Part shown: in pieces, positions 31,676-42,690 of the stretch | Position numbering within the stretch: the stretch's first letter is position 1 | Layout of the letters: the number at the start of each line of letters is the position of its first letter | Origin: Achatina immaculata | Taxonomy: Eukaryota; Mollusca; Gastropoda; Stylommatophora; Achatinidae | Direction: 5' to 3' | DNA length: 64,000 nucleotides | Assembly: GCA_009760885.1 (NCBI GenBank) | Contig: CM019721.1 | Coordinates: 16,230,196-16,294,195, forward strand | Notes under the pieces: generated by a model | The model's input: only the letters and a program-made list of their open reading frames with translations | Told to the model about the DNA's origin: nothing | The model's database searches: none | Position numbers and translations under genes: made by a program

Positions 31676-32962
31676 CTTCTTATATCCTTCTCATGCCGTT
31701 AAACGTCACATAGGGCTCGCAAAGTAGTTTGCCAGTTTTTCCTGTCTTCGGCGAGTCTTTCAACCTCATCAAAGGATTTTATGCCTGTTAATTTGGCCTC
31801 TCTTAATAATGTCCTCTTCAGAGTTTCACGCGGTCTGCTTCTTTTTCTTCGGCCTGTTGTGTTCCACTTGATAGCTTGTTTTGAGATTCTCTGATCATTT
31901 CTTCTCATCAAGTGACCAACATATGTCCATCTCCTTTTCCTGATCACCCATGAGACTGGTTGTTGTTCAGTCATCTGTCTTATCTCTGCATTGTTCTTGA
32001 ATTCATTCCACTTGATGCCGAGTATTTTCCTTAGGCATTTGTTTTCAAAAGAGTCTAATTTCTTGTCTATTTCTTTAGTTGTTTTCCAGCTTTCACATGC
32101 ATAAATGAGGGTGGATATTACATTTGAATTGAATAGTCTTAACTTGGTTTTTGTGCTTATAACTTTTGAATTCCATATGTTCTCAAGATTCTTGAAGATT
32201 GATGCTGCTTTTGCAATTCTGATCCTAACTTCCTTTCTAGTGTCACCATCCTGGTCTATGTAGCTGCCAAGGTATGCAGATTGATTGACTTCTTCAATAT
32301 CTGTCTCTTCTATGTGTATTTTTCCATTTTGATTGAGAGAAATTTTCATTATTTTTGTTTTGTCCTTGTTAATTTCAAGTCCTATTTTGGTAGCCAGTGA
32401 AGACAGGCTATCTGTTTTTTCTTGCATGGAATTCACATTATTACTGATAAGAGTTATGTCATCAGCAAAATCAAGATCTTCTAGTTGGGTCCCATGTACC
32501 CAGTCAGTACCTGTGTTAGCTGTGCAGCATTTTTTCATTATGAAGTCTATAATCCCAAAAAGTAAAGGAGACAGTATACATCCTTGTTTCACGCCTGTTT
32601 CAATCTGGAACCATTCACTCATCCCTTCTTCTGTCTTGACTGCACAAACATATCCATTGTATAAGTCCTTAATGATGTTGACAATTTTAGATGGTATTCC
32701 ATATAGACATAAAATTCTCCATAATGAATCTCTGTGTATGCTATCAAATGCTTTTTTAAAATCTATGAAGTTCAGTATTAATGGTTTCTGATTTTCAATA
32801 TGTTCTTCAAGTATTATTCTGAGAGTAAAGATCTGGTCGAGACAGCTTCTCCCTTTTCGAAATCCTGCTTGTTCTTCTCTCATTGTAGTATCCACTATAT
32901 CTTTGAGTCTATTCAAAATGACCTTGCAAAATACTTTTGACACAACTGATATTAAGCCATAG
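31676..32962 (-). mobile_element. LINE-A, longest copy, 414-codon open RT frame
   Basis: The uninterrupted frame 31699-32943 starts at an internal Met inside the RT fingers (KVFCKVILNRLKDI). It continues EEQAGFRKGRSCLDQIF, then NFIDFKKAFDSIHRDSLWRI (first catalytic Asp), GVKQGCILSPLLFG, and DLDFADDITLIS near residue 170 (FADD catalytic pair). Next are the thumb region, CESWKTTKEIDKK and YVGHLMRRNDQR, ending RALCDV. One residue is missing after LLFG compared with other copies. The 3' tail reads ATAAGAAGATAAGATA. The element encodes the RT of an APE-type non-LTR retrotransposon (RTE/CR1-like by its C-terminus). It lacks the endonuclease because of 5' truncation, but is otherwise the youngest-looking LINE-A. 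Confidence 0.88.
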
Positions 32963-32984
32963 AGGGTATGGCCACTTCAAAACA

Positions 32985-33420
32985 GAGCTGCTTGAATCAT
33001 CCTGATGCATGTATTTTGCTATATTTGTAGGTAGTACAAAGTGAAAGTAAGTAGGAAACCTATTTCTGAGTTTGTAAAAAGAACATATGTAGGTTATTTT
33101 GGTGTCAGGCTTGGAGATCAAGATAAGCCATGGACTCCTCATATTGTTTGTAAAACATGTACAGAACATGTGTGCCAGGGGACAAATGGAAAGAGAAGCT
33201 GTATCTCTGTATGAACTGTATGTTCTATATCTCAAAAGCTAGAGCTGATAGGGAAAATTTTATGCCATTTTTGGAATCAGCAGATCAAATATATCCAGAA
33301 ACAGGTCTAACATTTGAGACACGATAGTCTTTCATGTGAAAATGGTTTGCTTATGTACTTATAATTGTAGGAGGAAAATTTGTAGCAGTTTCAGTCCATA
33401 TTCATTTATATTACAATGAC
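32985..33420 (+). pseudogene. Relic of a multicopy zinc-binding protein, possibly transposon-derived
   Basis: Plus-strand frame from about 33068 reads KRTYVGYFGVRLGDQDKPW followed by TPHIVCKTCTEH and NGKRSC, then a stop. I recognise YFGVKLGDQDK.WAPH.VC..C as a conserved segment of uncharacterised multicopy proteins in invertebrates. Function is unknown. The frame is lost soon after, so this is a fragment or an inactivated copy. Confidence 0.4.
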
Positions 33421-33429
33421 ATGGTGACT

Positions 33430-33920
33430 GAAGATTGTTGATTCAGAGTGGTCATCAATGTGTGGTGGGGTCACCTATTATATGAAAGTTGTTTTTCATA
33501 GGGAATGAGTTGTCAACCAACTGCAGCATTTCCTTTCAGAGTTCCTTACAGTCATTAATTTTAATGTGACAACTGTTTACATGGAACTGAAAAAATAAAT
33601 TTGCTGCTTCTGATGTATCAACTGAACTGATAAGTCTGCTATGTATAGCAAAAAAAACTCCATACAGTTGAAGTTGTTCAGCATTAAAGTCTTGCCAGAA
33701 GAATATATAACTCATTTCCTTCTCTGAGATAGAATCTAAGGATTTAGTTTCCTGTAAAATTGCAGTCTTTTATGTTCCATGTCTGTGAGGACAGTTGCTA
33801 TGATATGCTCATCATTTATCATCTCAGGACTTTCACATCCAGGATGTATAATCTTTATATTTCAAGTCTAATAAGAAATGTATTGTTTGCTTATTTTAAG
33901 GTAAACTTTATCATATCTAC
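33430..33920. other. Stretch without recognisable gene
   Basis: AT-rich intron sequence; I see no coding block or repeat. Confidence 0.4.
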
Positions 33921-33924
33921 TTGT

Positions 33925-34335
33925 TTAGTTTGATCTGTCCATTCATTGACCATACCACAGCATTTGATAAAATGAAAAAGTACAAATCATGAAAATTTTA
34001 GAGGACATAAACACTGATGCCAAAGATTTGAAAATAATAAAAAAAATGTGTTGGAATCAAGAAGCAGCCATCAAGATAGAAAATATGATAAGCAAAAATC
34101 AACAAATAAAGAAAGGTGGTAGACAAGGTTATGTCCTCCCACCAGATTTGTTCTCACTGTACAGTGAAAATATCAAGAGAGAAATCAAATACAAACTAGG
34201 AATAATAACTTGATACAATACTAAAATCTGAAAATAAAAAACCTACAGAAATTATTACTTGTAGTAGTAAAAGAAAATGTAGGAAAGGACCCACCTTGAA
34301 AAGCAAGAGAAAAGAAATGGTGGTTATATCATGAA
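33925..34335 (+). mobile_element. LINE-B RT fragment
   Basis: MKILEDINTDAKDLKIIKK near 33989 and IENMISKNQQIKKGGRQGYV near 34080-34130 parallel the LINE-B segment at 59945-60090 ([28 protein letters not shown]). The catalytic block region is missing. The fragment stops at antisense LINE-E. Confidence 0.7.
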
Positions 34336-34364
34336 AGAACCCACCTAAATACAGTTCAAAGTTC

Positions 34365-35260
34365 AAAATTCAGACTCTGGGTTTACTGCATTCGGAACAA
34401 CCCCATATATGCTCCGCCATATGCTGCAGCATCCATCCGAGAGTATGTTTGCTAATAGTTCTTGTCAAATGTTGGTTGTTTACGATGTGTTTTCTGCCAT
34501 ACAGTTTGGATTTCCTATTAGCATCTTTAACCTGTCCAAGATCCAACAGTCTCTTCACGGCTACGTTATTCTTCCATTCCCGCTCTTCATTTTCCTGCAG
34601 TCTGTCCAATACAACCTTAGCAATGTCCCCCTTGTTCATTGTCAGTCTGCCATTTATTTTAGCCTGTCCAGCAAGTCTGTCTGCTACTTCATTGCCATAT
34701 ACTCCTGCATGCCATGGACAGTAAAGCCACGTTAGGCTTGTCACAGTTGACTGCCTTAACAGATGTACCCATTCTTTTTGAAGCAAACTCTTCTCAGTCT
34801 TACAAAGCATACTCTGTGAATCTGCAACAATGACACCATTAACCACATCATTAGCAACTAACTATTCTATGCTGCCAATACAGCCTCAATTTCCATGTGT
34901 GTGCTTGAAGTGGTGACTTCAAAGGGTCCTGAACCCTGTGCCACGACTCTTCCATTTTGGTAGGCAACAAAACCCCAACCACATCTGCTGTTCTGAGTCA
35001 CTGAATCATCTGTATATATTACCATGTCAGAAGACCCGCAGTGATGCTGGATGAGATCTTGAACCTGAAGTTCAACTGCTCCTTGTGCCCAGTCTCTACA
35101 TTCACGGCCCTTCTGTATAATAACCTTTGTTAGTTGAAGTCAGTCCTGTACCCATAACCAGCCATCACTTTTATGCACCTTATAGATTGCAAATTGACTT
35201 TATTGTATCCTCTGCCTCAGCAATCCAGGATCTGCCTCATTTGATATGTTTTCCCTTTAT
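34365..35260 (-). mobile_element. LINE-E RNase H domain, partly open
   Basis: The 158-codon frame 34370-34846 reads VIVADSQSMLCKTEKSLLQK, CPWHAGVYGNEVADRLAGQA and a terminal segment with GCSECSKPRV. Upstream, near 35025-34870, are VIYTDDSVTQNSRCGWGFVA and an MEIEAVLAA block. TDDS, the Glu of MEIE and ADSQS give the RNase H acidic residues. The GNEVADRLAG block is the last catalytic region. A stop near 34860 interrupts the domain. Confidence 0.8.
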
Positions 35261-35304
35261 CAAGCCAGACTCCTTATGGAGTAATATTGATGTAATATGA
35301 ACAG

Positions 35305-36145
35305 CTGTGCAGTTACTTGATTCCTTTGCCAAAAATAGGAAAAGACAATACAAAACCGAGTGGATGTCAGATGATTACATTACAAAATGTACATGGCAAG
35401 GTAACTGAGAAGATTATAGCTGGGCAACTATCAGGCTATCTAGAGACCAACAGTCTGCTACTGAATACATTAAGAAGTTATCATCCAAGAAGAGATACAG
35501 CTAACAACGCTGTGATCCTGGCGTATGATGTATATGAGGGATTTCAGAGAAAAGATGAAACCGTAAATGTGCACTTGATCCTGAGGATGCATACAATAGA
35601 CTGGATTATACCATGCTGTTGACACTTCTGATTGAGTTTGAGGTAGATGCAAGATATTTTCAATGGACAGTTTCAATGCTGCTGAGGCAGTCAGTTGCCT
35701 TAAGATATAGAACATGGATCTCAGAGCCCAGAACCATTGCTACGGGCTGCTATTCAGTGTATAATCTACTGGCATTGCACTGTTATTTAGAAATGGTGTG
35801 GGGAGAACACTGATGATATATTAACATGTGAGCATGGGAGGTGTAGAGAGGAATTAGCCTCAAGAAAGCAGAGCAAGGTGGACCAGATAACAACATGGTG
35901 TGAGGATAACAAGGGGTGATAAACCCAGAAAAAAAACCAGCATCTTGTGTTGCTCATTAAATAACAGAATTGTAGGATCTGAAATTCTGATTGTGAAGTG
36001 TCAAGGCCAAGATATTAACACATTTCATGTATCTAGGGATCACATTTGGTCGTTTATTGTCCATTGCACGTACAAAAAGCCAGAAAAGTGCTGGGAGCAG
36101 TTAGGTTAATGACCGGAGCAGGCTTTCTACAACTCACTCTATTTT
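35305..36145 (+). mobile_element. LINE-E RT fragment, degenerate
   Basis: IPLPKIGKDNTKPSGCQMIT near 35320, EKIIAGQLSGYLETNSLL and then GFQRKDETVNVHLILRMHTI near 35540-35600 correspond to the LINE-E RT around 15160-15300 (GFQWKDETTVIALDLEDAYN). The LED catalytic block is altered. The end, KARKVLGAVRLMTGAGFLQL near 36070-36130, matches 14620-14660. It lies head-to-head with the minus-strand LINE-E copy. Confidence 0.7.
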
Positions 36146-36159
36146 TGCTGATACATGTG

Positions 36160-36800
36160 CTGGTACTGTCACCTAAATGCAGTGTTAAAATACAGGGAAT
36201 AACCTGGAGACAAGTCCACACATTTAAATATTTGGGCATGCTAGTAGCTTCAAATGGGAAGCATACCTCTAGAAACAATAGAATATACTAAGCGAAAACA
36301 GCTTTCAAACAAGTAAGACTTCTCATGTCACACATCTCTGTCACTGAAGCTTTAAAAAAATAAGAGTTCTAAAATGTTACATTGAGATTATCCTGTACTT
36401 TGGCACTGAGTCATGGACAATGCAAAGATCACTAGAGGTAAGAGAGAAATGGTTTCTTAGAAAATTGTTAAGAGCACCACAAACAGCTAAAACAAGAAAC
36501 AGGAAATGTCTAACAAAAACAGATGTAGAAACTGACTTAATTAAATCTATAAGAAAACAACGGTCATCGTTCATTAGACAATATAATGAGAAGAAGAGGG
36601 CTTGAAAAGAATCATAATATCAGGAAAGATAAATGGGAAGAGAGGCATGAGAAGTTCAGTAGAAAAATGTCACAGACATCACATTATAACATGATGAAAC
36701 AATAGAAACACACCAACTGAACTGATGGAAAATACTGAGCATCAAGATCTGGAGAAATATGACTGACAGTGCCTACTGGGGTGACACCTAATGATGATGG
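36160..36800 (+). mobile_element. LINE-B C-terminal fragment
   Basis: CSVKIQGITWRQVHTFKYLG near 36180-36240 matches the LINE-B segment CSIKLNGTVLKQVQKFKYLG at 60340-60400. A degraded arm and a TGATGATGG tail at about 36791-36799 follow. The element ends just 66 bp before SNX17 exon 2. Confidence 0.75.
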
Positions 36801-36865
36801 TTTCCATTAATGTCATATTTATGTAATGCTTTAACTAACTTTTCATTTAACTTTATGCCTTTCAG

Positions 36866-36940
36866 AATTACCACATTCATATTAATGGTGTATTCCATTG
36901 CAAAGCAAGATACAAACAACTGAGACAGTTTCATGATGAG
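36866..36940 (+). CDS. SNX17: Sorting nexin-17, coding exon 2 (PX domain)
   Basis: This 75-bp, phase 0-0 exon encodes residues 20-44. It begins NYHIHINGVFHC and includes ARYKQL, in which Arg34 corresponds to the PX-domain arginine that contacts the 3-phosphate of phosphatidylinositol 3-phosphate, followed by Tyr35. Acceptor TTTCAG|AAT and donor GAG|GTATGT are good. The sequence matches SNX17 (..YNIHVNGVLHCRVRYSQL in vertebrates), which is unusual among PX proteins in lacking a long N-terminus. The flanking introns contain LINE-B and LINE-A relics. Confidence 0.93.
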
Positions 36941-37534
36941 GTATGTAGTCAGTTGTTTTATTTCACCACTGTTAATTAATGTAGCATTTCTTACATTATA
37001 GCATCAAATTGAATGTATTCTACTAAAAACTGAATGATTCAGGTGAGTCACAAAATGAGATGATGGTGTACTTTAACTGAATTATTTGAAGGGGCATTTT
37101 CTAAAGAATATTTAGCTGATTCTGTCAATTTATGTCAGTCCTGTACAATCATGATTGGTATTTTGCTAGTGTATAGAGTTTGTCCATTCTTTTTGTATTA
37201 GGTCAGTTATTTTATTCTGTATTATGGTATTTGCTGAATGGTTTGATCTTAAAATGTGGCCTGAGACAGTTTACATTTTCACTATTGTTAACAAATGTTT
37301 ATAGATGCTTTTTAATATAGATTATTTGTTAGCTTTATATTTATGACCTTCATGCTATTTTAATCTTGTTAATATTGTCCAGATACATGAATGTATGTAA
37401 AGAGCTCTTCTCAATTACTTGTTATAATTCTGTTAGAATTATTTGTGTATGTTATTTTCCATTCCAGGCTTCTAGCCATATACCATAAGAAATGACATCT
37501 TGTAAAGAGAGACAGACAAATGACACCACCGCCT

Positions 37535-37915
37535 TCTTATATCTTATATCCTTCCCGTGCCGTTAAACATCACATAGGGCTCGCAAGGTAGTTCGCCAAT
37601 TTTTCCTGTTTTCAGCAAGCTTTTAAACCTCATCAAGGATTTTATGCCTATATTAATTTGGCCTCTCTTAACATTGTCCTCTTTAGAGTTTCATGTGGTC
37701 TGCCTCTTTTTCTTTGGCCTGTTGTGTTCCGCTTTAAATCGTGTTTTGGAATTCTCTGATCGTTTCTTCTCATCATGTGACCAACATATGTCCATCTCCT
37801 TTCTCTGATCACCCATGAAACTGGTTGTTGTTCAGTCATCTGTCTTATCTCTGCATTGTTCTTGAATTCATTCCACTTGATGCAGAGTAATTTCCTTAGG
37901 CATTTGTTTTCAAGG
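37535..37915 (-). mobile_element. LINE-A 3' portion
   Basis: The tail CTTATATCTTATATCC at 37535-37550 starts the copy. The minus-strand frame 37648-37915 contains YVGHMMRRNDQRIPK and NKCLRKLLCIKWNEF. The copy stops at 37915, where plus-strand LINE-B tail sequence begins. Confidence 0.8.
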
Positions 37916-38088
37916 AAAAATAGAAGGAAGAAGATCAAGAGGAAGACCAAGAGAAATGATACTGGACAGTCTGACAGGATGGTGTGAGAGGAGATCACCA
38001 ACTGAACTGATGGCCTGCATGAAGGATCGGATACTCTGGAGAAGCATAATAGCCAACGCGAGTCGGCACGGCACATGATGATGATGAT
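37916..38088 (+). mobile_element. LINE-B 3' tail inside a LINE-A copy
   Basis: GGAAAAATAGAAGGAAGAAG to the GGCACGGCACATGATGATGA end is nearly identical to 60798-60971. LINE-A sequence lies on both sides in the opposite orientation. The flanking LINE-A parts are not adjacent in the consensus: roughly 800 bp of RT is missing between them. Confidence 0.85.
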
Positions 38089-38094
38089 GATTTA

Positions 38095-39600
38095 TCTTTA
38101 AGTTTATTCAAAATGACCTTTCAAAATACTTTTGACTCAACTGATACTAAGGTTATTCCTCTACAATTGTTACAGTCACTAAGGTTGCCTTGTTTTGGCA
38201 TTTTAACAATGATTCCTTTTTTCCATTTAGAAGGGACCCTTTCTTCTTTCCAAATCTTATTAAACATTCTCTGTAGTTGTCTCATGTTGTCACTATTGAT
38301 AGCTTTTAACATTTCAGGTGTTATTTCATCTTCACCTGCAGCTTTGTTGTTACCCATTAAATTCACTGCTGTTTCAGTTTTATGCAATGTAATTTCATCT
38401 AGGTTTAGTTGAGGGGTTGGTAAGTCAATTTAAAGGTTTATCAATTCTTTTGGGTGTGGTTGATTAAGCATTTCTTGGAAGTGTTCAGTTCATCTTTGCT
38501 TTTGGTCTTTACTTGATGATAATAGGGTTCCAGTTTTGCTAAGGATTGGTCTTTCTTTAGATGTAATAGTACCTGTTAGCCTCTTTTGTATGTTATATAA
38601 AGTTTTGCTGTCTCCTGTTTTTGCTGCTTTCTCTGTCTCTTTCGCCATATTGTCTGTGTATTCTCTTTTATCCCTTCTAGCTGAACTTTTTTACTTTCTT
38701 GTCTATTTCTTTGTATGGTGCTTTTACCAGATCATTTCAAAGATCTGTCTTTACATTCAACATATCTTCTTCTTCTTCTTCTTCTTCGTTCACTTTTACC
38801 GCCAAAAACCGCACTGTGAACCTACTGAATTCACGCATGTGGTCCTCGTTAGATCCCGTGGTCCCCTGTGTGGTCCAAAATAGACCACACGAGTTCCACG
38901 AAAGGACCACAAGGGGTTCAGAGTATCACAGTGCTTTAGCCTGTATTCTTGGTGGGTCTCGGAAGCGGGATTGCGTGACACCGTGGTTTTCATTGCACCA
39001 GTTTGGTGGACTTTCTCACCGGAAGACCTCGACGTGTTTGGAATATCAGTGCATCCCCGCTGGGTGAGAGGCGTTAGCCCACCCAGGCCAGAGTTGGACT
39101 TTCTCACCGGAAAACCTCGACGTGTTTTGAGATACCCGTGTATCACCGCCGGGTGAGAGGTGGTTGCCCATCCAGTCCAGGGTTGGACTTTCTCACCGGA
39201 AAACCTCAGCGTGATTAGGATACGCAGACATCCCCGCCGGGTGAGAGGTGGTTGCCTATCTAGACTTCCCTGGTCCAGTGTCTCCGACTTCAGCATTTTG
39301 CGGTCGTGGCCGCTACCCTTCCTAGTTGTGACCAGGATGGAGCTTTTGTCCAGGAGGACAAATCCTCGCTACTAGTGACTTCTACCCCTGAATTGAGCCA
39401 TTCAACATATCTAATTTGGCTGCTCGTCTTTCATGTATGTACTTCCATATGTTTTCTGATATCCATGGTTTCCTGTTTGGTTTTTTTTCAGTCCAGTGCT
39501 TGCTTTTGCTGCTGTGATTATGGCTGTGCTGGTAAGAATTCCATAATTCATCTATACCTATCTCCTCTACTTCACTGTCTGCAGTAATTGAAAGGAAGAA
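38095..39600 (-). mobile_element. LINE-A N-terminal RT part and upstream region, split by a retroposon
   Basis: The minus-strand frame 38121-38387 reads NLMGNNKAAGEDEITPEML, QRMFNKIWKEERVPSKWKKG and LVSVESKVF. Upstream of it is the linker between endonuclease and RT (about 38400-38767 and 39413-39600). The copy is interrupted at 38768-39398 by a GC-rich insert with a 14-bp duplication. Confidence 0.8.
38768..39398 (-). mobile_element. 631-bp GC-rich retroposon with (GAA)n tail and 14-bp target duplication
   Basis: CATTCAACATATCT occurs at 38754-38767 and 39399-39412, and LINE-A sequence is continuous when one copy and the insert are removed. On the minus strand the insert starts TGGCTCAATTCAGGGG and ends GGCGGTAAAAGTGAACGAAG followed by more GAAGAA. 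It is far richer in G+C and CpG than its surroundings. It contains three units of about 88 bp (starting near 39008, 39096 and 39185) with GGACTTTCTCACCGGAA and CGCCGGGTGAGAGG. A 166-codon minus-strand frame is open (38796-39296) but has no recognised domain. It may be a SINE or an internally deleted LINE. Confidence 0.85.
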
Positions 39601-39860
39601 GTGACAATTGATTGGCCATATTGTTGGAATGACAGGCGAATCCTTACCATATAAAGCTTTTACATGTGCTCAGCAGGATTAAAGAAGCAAAGGATGACCT
39701 ATAGAGACACTGGGATGTACAGCTAAGAAATGCTTGTAAACAAAGGATTGACATAGAAGACAGTCAGTAAGATAGCAAAGGACTGACATATATCGAAAGC
39801 TCTTGCTACCAGTAGTCTTGGGCACTGAAGAGATGAGAGAGAGAAAATTTCCATTTCACA
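39590..39860 (+). mobile_element. LINE 3' end of an unassigned family
   Basis: The plus strand resembles a post-RT arm (LIGHIVGMTGESLPYKAF and further basic residues), with stops. Family not assigned. Confidence 0.35.
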
Positions 39861-39997
39861 AAAATTCACTTTTGTCAACACCAGATGAAAAATAAAACTG
39901 GATGAATCACATCTCCTTGGATAGAAAATGGAGAATCTCTTTGGTCAGTAATATTTGTAAGAAGAGCAAATATTAATGGTGGCTATCATACATGCAG

Positions 39998-40095
39998 ATG
40001 CCCGAGTGGTGTACCAGTTAGTGAACTAGTCTCTCACAAGGAGATCAGTGGTTAATGTCAGGTTAGTAGCACCCAAGTCATATAGCTGTAGAAAT
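39998..40095 (+). mobile_element. tRNA-like SINE head
   Basis: GCCCGAGTGGTGTACCAGTT (class II tRNA-like A-box region) is followed by a TGGTTAATGTC segment in the B-box position that has lost the consensus. The head resembles the minus-strand copy near 57800, which reads GGCACTTGAGTGGCAAAGTT. Confidence 0.45.
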
Positions 40096-40194
40096 GCATA
40101 GGAATGGGAAGGAAAGGTGGCCAAGTATTGTGCTGACCATATGGCATTACATAGTATTATGTTTTTATGATACATGTTGAAGGTTAGATAATGG

Positions 40195-40725
40195 CAGATA
40201 TCTTACATCCTTCCCATGCCGCTAAATGTCACTTAGGGCCTGCATTGTAGTTCACCAATATTTCCTATCTTTGGCAAGTTTTTCAATCTCATCAAGGGAT
40301 GTTATGCCCACAGAACTGGCCTCTCTTAACAATGTCCTCTTTAGAGTTTCACATGATCGACCTCTGTTTCTTTGGCCTGTTGTGTTCTACTTGATAGCTT
40401 GTTTGGGGATCCTCTGATTGTTTCTTCTCATCACATGACCAACATTTGTCCATCTTTTTTTTTGATAACCCATGAGACTGGTTGTTGTTCAGTCATCTGT
40501 CTTATCTCTGCATTGTTCTTGAATTCATTCCACTTGATGCCGAGTATTTTCCTTAGGCATTTGTTTTCAAAAGAGTCTAATTTCTTGTCTGTTTCTTTAG
40601 TTGTTTTCCAGCTTTCACATGCATAAATGAGGGTGGATATTACATTTGAATTGAATAGTCTTAACTTGGTTTTTGTGCTTATAACTTTTGAGTGCCATAT
40701 GTTCTGAAGGTCAGTGCTGCTTTTT
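40195..40725 (-). mobile_element. LINE-A 3' portion
   Basis: It starts with tail TATCTTACATCCTTCCC and extends through the C-terminal arm to the VISTLIYACESW region near 40620. It ends near 40725 at a point matching LENIWHSK. Frame broken. Confidence 0.8.
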
Positions 40726-41720
40726 CACATATACTCATATTTTAATAGATGAGCTCAAAGTGTCTTATTACTTTAATCAACAAAGTGAGTTGAGAAAATA
40801 CATCATAGAGAAAATGAATTCCAGAAAAACAGACAATGTTTATCATTTGCAGATGTAAAATGAGCTTATCATTTCAGCATGAATATGAACGTGGAAGATA
40901 AATGCGTAAAGAAGCCTGTGTAAAAGATTTTGAGGAGTGCTGTGTAAGATTACCATAAATCTGATGGATACATGAGGCAACAAAGTTAAACGTCTCCAGG
41001 AGAACTGGACATTTCATCACTGATGATACAAGGATGAAAATGAGATGAAAATGATAGGATGGGAAATAAGAATTAGATAAGCAAAGCATTATGTGTTGCC
41101 TAAACATAGGATTCTTTTAAGCCAGCATGAAAAGGATAGACCAGTGTGAGCTGCTGGAAAGAAATGATGAAGGTAAATTAAAATCTGAAATTAAATGAAG
41201 TCCCTAAGGACTTTCCCCAGTGAAAAAATTTGTATCTCTGCTCTGTAATAAACTTGTTGAGGCTGTGAAGGAAAACTTTTTAAACTGTATCATGAAATTC
41301 CTATAATCCTCGTACTATTAAAATGTACCAGCAGGGAGCAGACTGACACATTGCTTAAGCACCAGTATATATTTTGGAGGGGGGGGGGGGAATACTTAAA
41401 ATCCGACCATGAGCTGAGATTTGTCCATGAACTAGTAGTGTGTGTGAAGTCCACTCCGAATCTCCTTTTTTGACCAAAATTAGATGCCAGGCTTTGAAAA
41501 TGGAGAATATCAGCCTGCAGACTGGAACAACCAAAGTATATATAAAATATATAAGACAGCAAGTATATCTTTTAGCAGGATAGTGAAAGAAATAAACCAA
41601 AGGTGAGATCAGGCATGGTAATTTATAATTAGCTAAAGGTAAAGATTACCCTTATTTTATTTCATACACTGCTCATAGTTTAAAGCATCACCCTACTAAA
41701 TTGTTTCTTTTCATTCCCAG

Positions 41721-41838
41721 CTCAGGAAGGAGTTTGGATCTACTGTTCTGCCTGAATTTCCTAAAAAGAAACTCCTAGCCCTGTCCTCTCTGGAAATAGA
41801 ACAGAGGAGAATAATGCTGGAGCGGTATATTCAACTTG
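41721..41838 (+). CDS. SNX17: Sorting nexin-17, coding exon 3 (PX domain)
   Basis: Residues 45-83 plus one base. LRKEFGSTVLPEFPKKKLL carries the PX proline-rich loop (PEFPKKK, residues 55-61), followed by EIEQRRIMLERYIQ (70-82), where the QRR and ERY positions complete the lipid pocket. The acceptor is CCCAG|CTC and the donor CTTG|GTGAGG, phase 1. The frame happens to stay open for about 50 further codons into the intron, but reading on breaks the phase with exon 4. The preceding intron is 4,780 bp. Confidence 0.93.
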
Positions 41839-42159
41839 GTGAGGCACATCTTAAGTGTGAAAACGAACAAAATTCTCAGTCATTCATTCAGCCGATTAAA
41901 ACACAACATTCAGTGCCTGAGGACTCTCATTACAAAGCAAAACATAAGAAAATATGTCAAGTAAATCCCAGCACATTTTGTTAAACATTAAATATTTCAT
42001 CCACATTGTAAAAAATTAATTCTTTCTCTTTTATTGCTTCTGTTTTTCTCTCATCTCTTCTATCTTTCTCCTGCCTGCTTCTTTTTCTCATCAGCCAGAC
42101 TCCTTTGTTTAGTGTCCTTTATTATGTTTTTTTTTATTGTTCAAAGTAATGCAAGTTAC

Positions 42160-42400
42160 CAGTAATCATCATCATCATCATCCTCATCAGATGTCATGCC
42201 AGCTGGCATCTCCATTTTGTACAATCTTTATAATTTCTGTTGTGATTAGTTTGCTTTTTTTGTCTTGTGCAGTTTAGGCATACTTTTCATATATTTTTCT
42301 GTCAGTCTCCCTCTCTTTTTTCTCTTGAGTTTTCCTCTGACTGTCAGGTTATAGCTTCTGGTTCTATCAAGATGGTGATGATTTTTGTCATTAAACAGCT
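42160..42400 (-). mobile_element. LINE 3' end with (ATC)n tail
   Basis: The trinucleotide run at 42166-42188 is followed on the minus strand by a basic arm with KMEMPAGMTSDE. This layout is the same as other LINE-B-type tails. Family not assigned. Confidence 0.35.
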
Positions 42401-42690
42401 GTTGTTATTTTTTAAATCTTTGCTACCATTTACTGTTTATATTTTTAGTTTATTTAACATTTACTGTTTACACTATCATATTTAGAATTTAGTTGATATT
42501 TGCAATTTTACCTAACTGTATGGTAGAATAAAGATAATGGTATTTCCTCATGCGACCATTTTGTGACCTGGAAACCATAATATCTTGAGAGTCTGAATTT
42601 TAAAGCTTGTTTTTCAAATCTTGAAGTGTAAGAGATGATCTAGAGCTGTGTGTGCATAAAGTGTTACATGCCATCTGTGGAGCTTGTTTT

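Noticed and set aside
32333..32791. 152-codon plus-strand frame
   Set aside because: It is the complement of the LINE-A RT at 31699-32943.
41839..41993. Extension of SNX17 exon 3 into the intron, open for about 50 codons with a possible donor near 41960
   Set aside because: Splicing at 41960 would join exon 4 in the wrong phase and give an immediate stop, whereas CTTG|GTGAGG at 41838 restores the conserved SNX17 sequence.
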